In this document: positions 17,670 to 25,401 of the stretch, one piece after another
How positions within the stretch are numbered: the first letter of the stretch is position 1
How the letters are laid out: each line of letters opens with the position of its first letter
Source: GWE2-42-39 sp942493345
GTDB lineage: Bacteria > Bacteroidota > Bacteroidia > Bacteroidales > Prolixibacteraceae
Assembly (NCBI GenBank): GCA_942493345.1
Contig: OW818695.1
Coordinates: 2,852,001-2,916,000, forward strand
DNA length: 64,000 bases
Direction of reading: 5' to 3'
The notes under the pieces: generated by a model
Told to the model about the DNA's origin: nothing
What the model saw: the letters and a program-made list of their open reading frames with translations, nothing else
The model's database searches: none
Translations under genes and position numbers: made by a program

Positions 17670-18239
17670 TTAATCTTCTTGGGTAAAGCCCATTTCTTCG
17701 TCAGAAAACATTTTTAACTGACGGCGATCAGCGTCAAAATCAGCAAAAGAAAGCTGACGAAGCGTTTTAAGTTTTTCGTTTGATTCATTCAATACTGATT
17801 TTGCTGAATTAAAATTTGTTTTTGCTTCATCAACAATTTCCAATTGAGCTTCTATAATCCGTTGTTTCTGTTCAACAAATTCAGCGTAATTGGTAAAGTG
17901 GAAATAAAGAGCCTTATAACATTCGACCTGATATTTCAGAACGTTTTCTCTGGCCTCTTCCTTTACGTTCCGTGAATCAATACTAAATAACCATCCGAAT
18001 ACATACATAAACGGAATTGTTTGCATTTCTCTCTCTTTTCCATCGGCTCCAACTGTTACGCTCAGCATAACGGTTGAAGACAAAATCGGATCATTTTTCA
18101 ACTTCGTAAATTGTGGTTCAAATGCAATTCCAATTGCTTCACAAATTGGTTTTACGGCTACTCGTTTTTCGCCGTTTTCGATCAGCAAAATTTCAACATC
18201 GTTGATTTTTGCTACTGTGGTTGTTTTAATTTCTATCAT
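17670..18239 (-). CDS. Phage antirepressor-like protein (P22_AR_N type)
   Basis: 189 aa from the ATG at 18237-18239; the longer frame would run through the promoter. The N-terminal 110 residues match the P22 antirepressor N-terminal pattern: VEILLIENGEKRVAVKPICE, a QFTKLKND segment, then FMYVFGWLFSID and YQVECYKALYFHF. The C-terminal 80 residues are a coiled coil. In this family the N-domain is a DNA- or protein-binding module that antagonises repressors. A second member lies at 36715-37251. A divergent promoter with the ribbon-helix-helix gene suggests cross-regulation. Confidence 0.8.
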   Translation of the reverse strand: MIEIKTTTVAKINDVEILLIENGEKRVAVKPICEAIGIAFEPQFTKLKNDPILSSTVMLSVTVGADGKEREMQTIPFMYVFGWLFSIDSRNVKEEARENVLKYQVECYKALYFHFTNYAEFVEQKQRIIEAQLEIVDEAKTNFNSAKSVLNESNEKLKTLRQLSFADFDADRRQLKMFSDEEMGFTQED

Positions 18240-18267
18240 TTCGAAATGATTTAAAAATTTATCGAGA

Positions 18268-18298
18268 CAAATATAAAAACAAAAGCAACACAACGCAA
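18268..18298 (-). promoter_or_regulatory. Promoter for the antirepressor-like gene
   Basis: On the minus strand the -33 is TTG (complement of 18296-18298), the spacer 20 bp and the -7 TATATTTG (complement of 18268-18275). The -33 side overlaps the near-palindrome CAATACATTG, a plausible operator for the divergent ribbon-helix-helix protein. Confidence 0.6.
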
Positions 18299-18332
18299 TA
18301 CATTGCAATATATTTTTTAAATTATTTTTACA

Positions 18333-18340
18333 TACATTTG
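18333..18340 (+). promoter_or_regulatory. -7 box of the ribbon-helix-helix gene
   Basis: TACATTTG matches TAnnTTTG; a T-run at 18313-18318 stands in the -33 region. It gives a very short leader of about 10 nt before the ATG at 18358. Confidence 0.5.
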
Positions 18341-18357
18341 CATATAAACACATTTTT

Positions 18358-18513
18358 ATGAAGGAAACAATATCGCTAAGGATGGATTCAGAATTAATGG
18401 ATTTCCTTAGAAAACAGGCAGAAAAAGACTTTAGATCAGTGAATAATTACATTGAGATGGTACTAAAAAAGCACATGATCGAAGAGCAAGAAAAAGAAAA
18501 CCCGGCTGAATAG
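18358..18513 (+). CDS. Ribbon-helix-helix (Arc-like) DNA-binding protein, 51 aa
   Basis: ATG 18358 to TAG 18513. The sequence starts KETISLRMDSELMDFLRKQA, a basic N-terminal strand then two helices (SVNNYIEMVLKKHM), the pattern of Arc/MetJ-type dimeric repressors. It is one of the few plus-strand genes in the prophage and is divergent from the antirepressor-like gene. It likely binds the shared 118-bp control region. It ends in a terminator that overlaps its stop codon. Confidence 0.75.
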   Translation: MKETISLRMDSELMDFLRKQAEKDFRSVNNYIEMVLKKHMIEEQEKENPAE

Positions 18514-18524
18514 CCGGGTTTTTT
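18497..18524 (+). terminator. Intrinsic terminator overlapping the stop codon
   Basis: Stem AACCCGGC (18499-18506) / GCCGGGTT (18513-18520), 6-nt loop, followed by TTTT. The TAG stop lies in the loop and the first base of the 3' arm. Confidence 0.85.
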
Positions 18525-18557
18525 ATTGTTTATCTGTAATTTTCTTAGTAGTTCTAA

Positions 18558-18842
18558 TTATTTTCGACGGTTGCGAGCTTGTTTTCTTAAATGCCTAAAT
18601 AATTCTTTTGCGGCGGCAGGATCACCCATAACATCACGCGGGTTGTATGGATTATTCAGACGTTGAAGTTCGTATAATTTCTGCCCGTCTTTTATTCTTT
18701 GATCTTCAAATTCTTGTAGTTTATCGCTGGCAATATTTACACATTTAACCCCGCTATCCGGATTTTCAGATAATGCTTTCAGGTACTTTTCCAGTAATCT
18801 GGTGGGTTTATCTTCCTGTTCAAAAAAGTAAAAATCTGTCAT
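18558..18842 (-). CDS. Hypothetical protein in the toxin-antitoxin operon, 94 aa
   Basis: Basic C-terminus (HLRKQARNRRK), otherwise helical, with no recognised domain. It starts 2 bp after the RelE-like toxin stop, so it is co-transcribed as a third gene of that operon. Third genes in such modules are sometimes chaperones or extra regulators, but nothing here shows that. Confidence 0.6.
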   Translation of the reverse strand: MTDFYFFEQEDKPTRLLEKYLKALSENPDSGVKCVNIASDKLQEFEDQRIKDGQKLYELQRLNNPYNPRDVMGDPAAAKELFRHLRKQARNRRK

Positions 18843-18844
18843 GG

Positions 18845-19117
18845 TTAAAACGGAGGGAAATCATTGTAAAAATTTTGGCGGGTACCAAATTTCAGAAATT
18901 CAATTGTTCCTTTGTCGATAAACACACCGAAACGGTATTGCCCGTATTTCAGTTTAAAGAACTTTCCACGACTTTGTAACGGTTCACAATGCTTTATATC
19001 GGAAATAGTGGTTGCTTTCTCACAATTTTCAATTACCGACTGTATTAAATCGACCGTCGTTTTTGATTTCAACTTCTTAATATCCTTTATAAACGAACTC
19101 CGGAATTCGACTTTCAT
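18845..19117 (-). CDS. RelE/ParE-superfamily toxin
   Basis: A 90-aa protein with the RelE fold pattern: MKVEFRSSFIKDIKKLKSK (strand and two helices), a central HCEPLQSRGKFFKLKYGQYRFGV segment containing the conserved R-x-x-x-x-x-YR-x-G strand motif, and a closing strand. Members are ribosome-dependent mRNA endonucleases or gyrase inhibitors. The upstream gene overlaps it by 4 bp and encodes the likely antitoxin. It may stabilise the prophage or act against superinfection (inference). Confidence 0.75.
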   Translation of the reverse strand: MKVEFRSSFIKDIKKLKSKTTVDLIQSVIENCEKATTISDIKHCEPLQSRGKFFKLKYGQYRFGVFIDKGTIEFLKFGTRQNFYNDFPPF

Positions 19118-19314
19118 TTCAGGGCATTTAATACATCCGACTTGCTTACTTTTGCAGTTTTCCTGGCTGCTTTGCAGGCTTTCAGCATAGAAATATTTTC
19201 TAATTCTTCATCGGTAGCTATTGCAGCATTGGTAACGCCATTCAGAAGTTTAACAGCATCGAGAATGCGTTTAGCTTTCGCGTTGTCTTTTATATTTAAA
19301 ACAATGGTTGCCAT
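19114..19314 (-). CDS. Antitoxin-like protein, 66 aa
   Basis: A short N-terminal strand (ATIVLNIKD) followed by helices and a basic C-terminal half. It overlaps the RelE-like toxin by 4 bp (ATGA), the usual antitoxin-first order. It has its own Bacteroidota-type promoter at 19331-19361. Confidence 0.65.
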   Translation of the reverse strand: MATIVLNIKDNAKAKRILDAVKLLNGVTNAAIATDEELENISMLKACKAARKTAKVSKSDVLNALK

Positions 19315-19330
19315 ATCAATATTTTTTCTG

Positions 19331-19361
19331 TAAATATAAATCTTTTGTATTGTATCTGAAA
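19331..19361 (-). promoter_or_regulatory. Candidate promoter of the toxin-antitoxin operon
   Basis: Minus strand: TTTC (complement of 19358-19361), 19-bp spacer, TATATTTA (complement of 19331-19338), one base off the -7 consensus. Confidence 0.45.
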
Positions 19362-19366
19362 CATGT

Positions 19367-19576
19367 TTAAATACCGTTAAAAAGCTCGTCAGCCGATTTT
19401 GCCCGGTGTGTTTTTCCGGTTTCGGCTTCTTTCATGGCCCGGCGGGTTGTACTGTTTGGTACAGGAACTTCAAAAATATCAATTCCCTTTTCTGTCTTTG
19501 CCAATTCCTCAATAAGGCCAATTAAATGTTTTGCCTTCTTTGTCCGGCTGTTAATCGTTATTGTTATCGTTCCCAT
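19367..19576 (-). CDS. Orphan antitoxin-like protein, 69 aa
   Basis: Begins with a strand like the adjacent antitoxin (GTITITINSRTKKAK). It has an amphipathic helix, then VPNSTTRRAMKEAETGKTHRAKSADELFNGI, a C-terminal pattern common in type II antitoxins. No toxin gene follows; the next gene downstream is the complete antitoxin-toxin pair with its own promoter. It could be an anti-addiction protein or a remnant. Confidence 0.55.
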   Translation of the reverse strand: MGTITITINSRTKKAKHLIGLIEELAKTEKGIDIFEVPVPNSTTRRAMKEAETGKTHRAKSADELFNGI

Positions 19577-19592
19577 AGTTCTATATTTTCCG

Positions 19593-19624
19593 TAAAGATA
19601 AATATTTCAGGTATGAAAATACAA
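19593..19624 (-). promoter_or_regulatory. Candidate promoter of the orphan antitoxin-like gene
   Basis: Minus strand: TTG (complement of 19622-19624), 21-bp spacer, TATCTTTA (complement of 19593-19600). The box lies just after the end of the late operon, so this cassette can be expressed in the lysogen. Confidence 0.45.
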
Positions 19625-19627
19625 CTA

Positions 19628-19891
19628 TTATTTCTCCAATTCCTTTTCCGCTTTCCTGATTTTCAGACTTTGCTCTTTTATTTTCAGTATCCAGAAAATA
19701 ACTACGGCGGTTGAAATTAGGAAGGTGAAAAACTGGTTTAAGGTTATACCACCCATCCATTCGCCAATATTAAGTATAAAAGCCGGGGGCGTGGCTATGT
19801 AACCGGCGTAGTTCACCGTTTTTTTTATCTTCATATCTTCCATTTCGTCGGATAAAAACAACAGTTTGATTAGTTCTTTTAGTTGGTTCAT
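19628..19891 (-). CDS. Small membrane protein, 87 aa, possible holin-like
   Basis: Two hydrophobic segments (about residues 28-45, weak, and 52-69, strong) and a charged coiled tail. It is the last gene of the late operon and overlaps the 63-aa gene by 4 bp. It could be a holin or a virion membrane protein; I cannot decide. Confidence 0.55.
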   Translation of the reverse strand: MNQLKELIKLLFLSDEMEDMKIKKTVNYAGYIATPPAFILNIGEWMGGITLNQFFTFLISTAVVIFWILKIKEQSLKIRKAEKELEK

Positions 19892-20079
19892 AAATAATCG
19901 GTTTCGTTCAGATTAAAAAATGTACAGGCTTCGGTTAATGAATTGAACCAATGCCATCCGTTTACTGGATATTCATATTCTGTATTGTTTGTTGCCAGTA
20001 TGGTAAATCCGGGACCAGATACAAAATTTGGAGCATACAGAAGGCTCCCGTTATCGTTTTTATAAAATCCTTCGTTCAT
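19888..20079 (-). CDS. Hypothetical late protein, 63 aa
   Basis: Aromatic-rich small protein (YPVNGWHWFNSLTEACTFF), no domain recognised. It lies between the leucine-rich-repeat protein and the 87-aa membrane protein in the late operon. It may be an accessory of the receptor-binding genes. Confidence 0.55.
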   Translation of the reverse strand: MNEGFYKNDNGSLLYAPNFVSGPGFTILATNNTEYEYPVNGWHWFNSLTEACTFFNLNETDYL

Positions 20080-20094
20080 ATCAGTTTTATGTAT

Positions 20095-21414
20095 TTATCC
20101 GGTTATAGTCCAGCCTTTATCAGTTGCAATGGCACGTTCACCAGCAGTTAAAGCAGCGGCACCGGTACAACCGGTAATATTTATTGTTTTACCTACCAAT
20201 GTTGGTAAATCACCAAATAAGGTTACCAATGCAGCCTGTGAAAGATCACAGTAAGAACAGTCTATGTGAGGAGATGTACCGGTAAAAGTAGAGTTAGCAT
20301 TTGTAAGTCGAAGAGATGAAAGTTTATTCAGTTTTTCAGATAGTCCCTGAACTCCTAACTTACTCAAAAAAGCATCGAATGACAATGAAGTTAATTGTTC
20401 ATCAGTTTTAGTTATGTCTGCTGCATTAACAGCCATAGTTTTAGAACCTATATTTTCTATATTAATAACTATTTTTAACGAATAACAATAAGCGAACATG
20501 CTAATCATATTAGTAACAGCATTCAAACTAGTTGGTAACGTTACTGATGCTAATGAGTAACATGATAAGAACATGTTACTAGTATTAGTAACAGAATTCA
20601 AACTAGTTGGTAATGTTACTGATACTAATGAATAGCAATAATAAAATATGTTACTCATATTAGTAACATTATTCAAACTAGTTGGAAATGTTACTGATGC
20701 TAATGAATAGCAATAATAAAACATGTTACGTATATCAGTTACAGCATTCAAACTAGTAGGCAATGTTACTGATACTAAAGAATAACAATAAGAAAACATG
20801 TTAATCATACTAGTAACAGCATTTAAACTAGTTGGCAATGTTACTGATGCTAAAGCATAACAGTAACAGGAACTAATACAAAACATATCAGCACAGTTAC
20901 TTAGATTAATAGTACCTGCAACAAATTCTAATAAAGGCAAGTATTGATTTTGGTTAGCCAAACTATGCCGTTCAACTTTCCATGTCAAAATATTACCACC
21001 TGAACAGCTTACAACTGCTTTAAAAGTAGAGTAACCCAGGCTACACGTTGTGCCGGTTCCAACAGTATACGTATGTTGAGCCGTAGCCCCGGAATCAAAA
21101 TTTTCAGTAGCTCCATCGCCCCAATTCACAGTATATTGAACTGCCCCCTGCGTGGTTACAATAAATGACATGGTTGCTAATCCAAAGTCACCAACTAGCA
21201 GGTTTATTTCATTGTTATTAACTTCTGAAATATCAGGCCAGTCAGCCGGGCGTGGCCACTCTGAAGCGGAACCGGAAGGTATTTCACTAACGCGGGTTGC
21301 AAAATCGCGAAAAGTATCTTCCGGGGCAATGGTAACGCCTTTGGCTTCAATCGCTGTTTTTATAGCGTCCTTTGTACCATTAAGGTATACTAATTTATCG
21401 GCAATACTTCCCAT
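20095..21414 (-). CDS. BspA-like leucine-rich-repeat protein, candidate receptor-binding protein
   Basis: 439 aa. N-terminal about 60 residues form a coiled segment typical of phage fibre-attachment ends. Residues about 65-150 look like a beta-sandwich (PKD-like, with VQYTVNWGDG). Then come five 25-residue repeats with the pattern TSLNxVTxMxxMFxYCYSLxSVTLP, followed by a short C-terminal domain. The repeats resemble the BspA/Treponema surface LRR family, which mediates adhesion. It is coupled to the beta-helix protein by a one-base overlap. Best guess: a host-recognition fibre of the virion. Confidence 0.75.
   Translation of the reverse strand: MGSIADKLVYLNGTKDAIKTAIEAKGVTIAPEDTFRDFATRVSEIPSGSASEWPRPADWPDISEVNNNEINLLVGDFGLATMSFIVTTQGAVQYTVNWGDGATENFDSGATAQHTYTVGTGTTCSLGYSTFKAVVSCSGGNILTWKVERHSLANQNQYLPLLEFVAGTINLSNCADMFCISSCYCYALASVTLPTSLNAVTSMINMFSYCYSLVSVTLPTSLNAVTDIRNMFYYCYSLASVTFPTSLNNVTNMSNIFYYCYSLVSVTLPTSLNSVTNTSNMFLSCYSLASVTLPTSLNAVTNMISMFAYCYSLKIVINIENIGSKTMAVNAADITKTDEQLTSLSFDAFLSKLGVQGLSEKLNKLSSLRLTNANSTFTGTSPHIDCSYCDLSQAALVTLFGDLPTLVGKTINITGCTGAAALTAGERAIATDKGWTITG
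20521..20895 (-). repeat. Five tandem 75-bp repeats inside the LRR gene
   Basis: The landmark AAACTAGTTGG-type stretch recurs at exact 75-bp steps (starting 20521, 20596, 20671, 20746, 20821) with few differences between copies. Near-identity at DNA level suggests recent expansion, and in-frame 25-aa steps allow copy-number change without frameshift. Confidence 0.9.
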
Positions 21415-22529
21415 TACACAACCTCCCCATTAATTAAGTCAATTGCTTCCTGTATGTCGCCAATAGCAGAATCATAATCCTTTTCCGTTACATCGGTTTC
21501 TGGGTCTGCATGACTGGAAACATCCCCGTCAGAAGTACAAAACTGGATATGTCCCAGGTTCGAGTTATTGGCAATACTTCCTTTATTCGAGTTATCAGTT
21601 ATGCCACCCGTATTTGAGTTGTCATTAATTGAATAACAGTTGTTCTTATAAATATCTCCGTTATTTGAGTTATCTACAATCGCTTCAGCAGTGTTTAATG
21701 AAATACTTCCTGCATTTGAGTTACCTGAAATATAATTGATTACCTTATTGTCGGATATTTGGCCCTGATTTGAATTACTTTCAATTGCGCCATTTATTTC
21801 ATTATTATAAATATCACCAGTACATGTATTATCTGCAATCAGTACATGAACATTGTTTTTATAGATATAAAGAGCAAACGGGTTATTAAAAATACCCGCT
21901 GATTTATTATTCATGAACAGACATGTTTCAGCCCGGTTTGCAAAGTTCCAGTCTGACAGGTCAACAGGGTTATTTGTAAATCCAAATTCGTTTTGGTTGC
22001 TGGCATAATCAACACCAATGATGTTTCCTTTCTGGTCGCGTTGCTGGTCAATCCATTCGTTTTCAAAGTCATAATCCACGTCGAACAGCATTTCAACGTA
22101 TTCACCGGCGGAAAATGTTATTTTTGGTATCAATACCCAGTTTAGCGCATCTAGCTCAAGTTCTGTAACAACACTTCCAACCGCTCCGGTAAGGTTTTTC
22201 CATACCAAACCGCCCCAAATAGCCAGATCATCAGCTACGGGTGTTAACTGGTCGTTCCAGATTCCAAGCCAGTTGTTTGCTTCATGTTCTCCGGTTCCGT
22301 ACCATGCAGGGCAAAGCATTAAACGCTGTCCAGACCGGGAAAGCTGTTTAGTTGAAAGTGCTTTGAAAAATAGTCCCCGGTCGCCCCGGTCGGTTATTTT
22401 GTACACCGTTCCGGGAACAAGTTCCGACGCTGCAATAAGCGTACTTAGTTCGCTGTATGTCTTTTCGATTAACAGGTATCCGCCGCTTACGAAATCCATT
22501 TTGCCGGTAATAGGATTGTATTTATACAT
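21414..22529 (-). CDS. Beta-helix-like fibre/spike protein
   Basis: 371 aa from the ATG at 22527-22529 (start MYKYNPITGKMDFV, a form often seen at the start of Bacteroidota phage fibre proteins); the longer frame needs GTG. Residues about 205-330 contain short repeating units rich in Asn, Gly and Ser (NSN.G.I..N pattern) that fit a right-handed beta-helix. No enzymatic residues recognised. It overlaps the FISUMP gene by 8 bp and the LRR gene by 1 bp, so the three recognition-type genes are translationally linked. Confidence 0.7.
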   Translation of the reverse strand: MYKYNPITGKMDFVSGGYLLIEKTYSELSTLIAASELVPGTVYKITDRGDRGLFFKALSTKQLSRSGQRLMLCPAWYGTGEHEANNWLGIWNDQLTPVADDLAIWGGLVWKNLTGAVGSVVTELELDALNWVLIPKITFSAGEYVEMLFDVDYDFENEWIDQQRDQKGNIIGVDYASNQNEFGFTNNPVDLSDWNFANRAETCLFMNNKSAGIFNNPFALYIYKNNVHVLIADNTCTGDIYNNEINGAIESNSNQGQISDNKVINYISGNSNAGSISLNTAEAIVDNSNNGDIYKNNCYSINDNSNTGGITDNSNKGSIANNSNLGHIQFCTSDGDVSSHADPETDVTEKDYDSAIGDIQEAIDLINGEVV

Positions 22530-23382
22530 AGCTTTCGTCGTTATTATAGGCACACTTCGCGCCGGTTGTCAATGCAGCCCAAGCCGCGTTATCGGTAACC
22601 GTTGGAATAGAATCACCATTACGGTATTTTGTTTCAGCCAGATTATCAGCAAGCCAAACCTGGGTACCGATTTTTACAGTACGGTAAGCGCGGTTATCGT
22701 TGCCAATGTACATTCCAGAACCAACATCAGAAGAATCTTTTATTAATCTTAGCGAACAACCATAGTATTTTTCTGAATTAATTTCTGGAAAAGTTGAATC
22801 TGAATATAATAATCTACGTGTAACAGCATTTGTAGGTGATAATTCTAATGATGTCCATAAAAAAGACTGTTGGTTTAAATAATCTATATGTGGAAAATAA
22901 TTTACTCTCATCGCAGTTCCTCTACCATTAAATCCAGATTCGTTAGTCCCTTCATTCGGAGATTTCCAATAAGTTGCACTTTCTTTCAATTTGCCTCCAG
23001 CAATATTTTCACCTCCGAGTAAAGTTGATAATGAATTATAATCATCTGAAGAAGGAACATGCCATCCGTTAGAGGCAATATTTCTCACATCTGTAACGGC
23101 AAACCAATTATATAAAAAACCTCGAATAATAGTTGATATTGAAAAATCACGATGACGATAGGCATAAGTTTTACGTTTTCCCCAGTTAAAGCGATAATCA
23201 AACTGTCCGTTTGGATATGTTATTTTAGTAATTCCGTCGCCATCAATAAAGATTCTTTTTATAAGACAATAATCCTCATTTTTATTGAATTTAAAGAACC
23301 CCACAAAAACATCATCCGGGTTGGTATCATCAATAACATCGGGCAATAGGCCCTGTTCCTGTATGGTTGATAGGTTTATCAT
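22522..23382 (-). CDS. FISUMP-domain protein with permuted halves
   Basis: 286 aa. After about 75 residues of fibre-type N-terminus, residues 80-220 match the C-terminal half of the FISUMP domain (Fibrobacter succinogenes paralogous domain): GFLYNWFAV, SNGWHVPSSDDYNSL, GGKLKE, NESGF. Residues 225-286 match the N-terminal half (RTVKIGTQVWLADNL, VTDNAAWAAL) and the protein stops at the point where the next LYNW would follow. The domain is common in Bacteroidota surface and phage proteins and probably binds ligands. It overlaps the 441-aa gene by 4 bp. Confidence 0.8.
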   Translation of the reverse strand: MINLSTIQEQGLLPDVIDDTNPDDVFVGFFKFNKNEDYCLIKRIFIDGDGITKITYPNGQFDYRFNWGKRKTYAYRHRDFSISTIIRGFLYNWFAVTDVRNIASNGWHVPSSDDYNSLSTLLGGENIAGGKLKESATYWKSPNEGTNESGFNGRGTAMRVNYFPHIDYLNQQSFLWTSLELSPTNAVTRRLLYSDSTFPEINSEKYYGCSLRLIKDSSDVGSGMYIGNDNRAYRTVKIGTQVWLADNLAETKYRNGDSIPTVTDNAAWAALTTGAKCAYNNDESYV

Positions 23383-24707
23383 TTCAGTATTTTTTTAAGA
23401 ATTAATATTCCGATAATTGCGAATACGGCATATTTCAGCCATGTAGCATATTTGTTTGAACCTGAATCTGGTACAGTAACAGCATCTGGGAAAATAGTTT
23501 CTTCCGGTTCCGTTACCTGTTCAAAATATATTGGTGCCGGATCTGTATAATCCGGTACTACTTTCTGAATTTCTTCTACAATCGTTTTTGATTCTGTCTT
23601 TACTGGTTCAGGAGTAACTTTTACCGACTGTGTAGATATTGGCTGTGTCGGTAGTATTTGTATTACAGGTTGTTGAGATTCATTTATAATAGTAATTGGT
23701 TCGGGAGGCATAATTGCAATTTGCGAATTAACGTTTATCCACCCTGGTGTAAATGTTATAATTTCAGGCGTTCGACTGTTAGGTTTTCCAGTAATTGCAG
23801 ACACATCATAATCATTTCCTGTACAGTCGATATAAAATACTTCCTGGTATTGATCCGAACGCGGTTCAAAATATTTCGTAATGTTTACTGGACGAAGATA
23901 ATCACAGATAAATTTTGTATTCATATCGCTTAGCAGGTATTCAATTTTGTCAGAAATAGAATCCCGCATAGCATAGTTGCTGATCATTATGTCCTGTGTG
24001 TTTATTTTAAGCTGCGAGCCGTCCCAACGTTCTGGTAATACAAACGAATCGGTATAAATAGCAATGTCATCACCTTCATAAGCTGCATGTTTCACAATAA
24101 AAGGTATATGGCAATTTATATACCCGTTTGAGTTTAAATAGAACCGATCGCCCGGTGTAATTATTAAATTTAGTTTTGACGGGATGCCTGATTTTTTGAT
24201 TTTAATAACTGATTTTCCAATTCCTGTTTTATGCCAGAATGAAAACATATATCCGCCAAGTTGCCATAAATCTGGTTTCGATGCTGAAACCAAATTTTCG
24301 TTTCCTTGTGTAGAAACATTCCATATAGGAGGATTTAGCGGGCTGGTAATGTAATTCTGTCCGTTTGGTAATATGTACCTGACACTTTTATCTGTTTCGG
24401 GTAAAATCGGCGAATTAGACAGCGCTAAAATTACACCTTCTGAAATCCAAATGTCCGGGACATTTGAATCAATAGGAAGTGCCAAATCAGTGGTATGAAA
24501 TCCGAAGCCGTAAGGAGCATTAATATTCGGTGAAAAATCGTTATTAACACGCAACGGAAGGTTGCTGAATTTTAATTTCGGATCGCTGCAACTTGCATAA
24601 AAAATATCACCTGCTTTTTTAACTCCGATACGTAAAAAATCATGAGTTCCAACCCACAACAAAGTTTCCCCTCCATATTTTGTTGCTTGTGAGCCTATAT
24701 ATGCCAT
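23379..24707 (-). CDS. Tail-anchored late protein, 442 aa, possible spike or vertex protein
   Basis: I use ATG 24705-24707 (MAYIGSQATKYGG); it lies just after the transglycosylase stop, and the longer frame would overlap it. About 330 beta-rich residues are followed by a Pro/Thr/Glu-rich linker (about 335-410) and one hydrophobic segment at the extreme C-terminus ending ILILKKILK. The linker plus tail anchor would hold a globular head away from a membrane. It is the largest of the tail-anchored set and lies directly before the fibre genes, so a vertex or spike-base role is plausible. Confidence 0.65.
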   Translation of the reverse strand: MAYIGSQATKYGGETLLWVGTHDFLRIGVKKAGDIFYASCSDPKLKFSNLPLRVNNDFSPNINAPYGFGFHTTDLALPIDSNVPDIWISEGVILALSNSPILPETDKSVRYILPNGQNYITSPLNPPIWNVSTQGNENLVSASKPDLWQLGGYMFSFWHKTGIGKSVIKIKKSGIPSKLNLIITPGDRFYLNSNGYINCHIPFIVKHAAYEGDDIAIYTDSFVLPERWDGSQLKINTQDIMISNYAMRDSISDKIEYLLSDMNTKFICDYLRPVNITKYFEPRSDQYQEVFYIDCTGNDYDVSAITGKPNSRTPEIITFTPGWINVNSQIAIMPPEPITIINESQQPVIQILPTQPISTQSVKVTPEPVKTESKTIVEEIQKVVPDYTDPAPIYFEQVTEPEETIFPDAVTVPDSGSNKYATWLKYAVFAIIGILILKKILK

Positions 24708-24711
24708 ATTT

Positions 24712-25332
24712 TTAGTTTTTAAGTTCTTTCCAGATTTGTATAATTGCAATAACGATAGTCATTACAGCAATAGCAATTGTGATTTCTTTACTTGTAATTT
24801 TCATCTTTGAATATTTTTCATTATTCATTATTGCCTGGTATTCCGACGGCACACCTGACATAACTTTAACTTCGACTTCAGCACGAGTTATCATACTGTC
24901 CTTATTCAGATCAAAAGCTGGGTTATTTGCCGCAATCTTGCTACGTGATAAGGTAGATGTTTCAAAAATATATTCCGGGCCTTTATTTAGCGATACCGGA
25001 AAAAATACAACCAGGTATAGATCAATCAGGTTATTCATTTTACCGGAATACGGTTTAAGATACTTATACACGTAATCGAGCTGTTCAACATTACTCATTT
25101 TCCGTAATTCGTCGGTACTGGTACCCAGACCGGCGGCTGTCGATGAAATGAACTGTATTAACCCGGTTGCACCGCTTACAGAATTAACCGCAGCCGGGTT
25201 TAAACCGCTTTCAAACCACATCACATACATTAACCAGTTTGGATTTATGCCCAGCCAGTCACATATTTTCACCAATTTTGAAATAAATTGGCTTTGGTTC
25301 GATGTGATTTTATTTTGATAGATCAGGTTCAT
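24712..25332 (-). CDS. Tail-anchored lytic transglycosylase with EF-hand loop
   Basis: 206 aa. Residues about 25-100 are an SLT-type lytic transglycosylase: catalytic Glu in WFESGLNP (E41) and the GATGLIQF motif (54-61). Residues 141-152 form a full EF-hand calcium loop (D141, N143, D145, T149, E152). A single hydrophobic segment at about 178-201 ends in KELKN. It should cut peptidoglycan during genome entry while anchored in the virion membrane, with calcium as a likely stabiliser. The SLT call is firm; the virion location is inference. Confidence 0.88.
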   Translation of the reverse strand: MNLIYQNKITSNQSQFISKLVKICDWLGINPNWLMYVMWFESGLNPAAVNSVSGATGLIQFISSTAAGLGTSTDELRKMSNVEQLDYVYKYLKPYSGKMNNLIDLYLVVFFPVSLNKGPEYIFETSTLSRSKIAANNPAFDLNKDSMITRAEVEVKVMSGVPSEYQAIMNNEKYSKMKITSKEITIAIAVMTIVIAIIQIWKELKN

Positions 25333-25401
25333 TCAGTCAATTTTAAATTAAAAAACTTAGCTGGAGTACCCGGGAAAATCCGGGTACCGGCCAGCTCGTT
25401 T

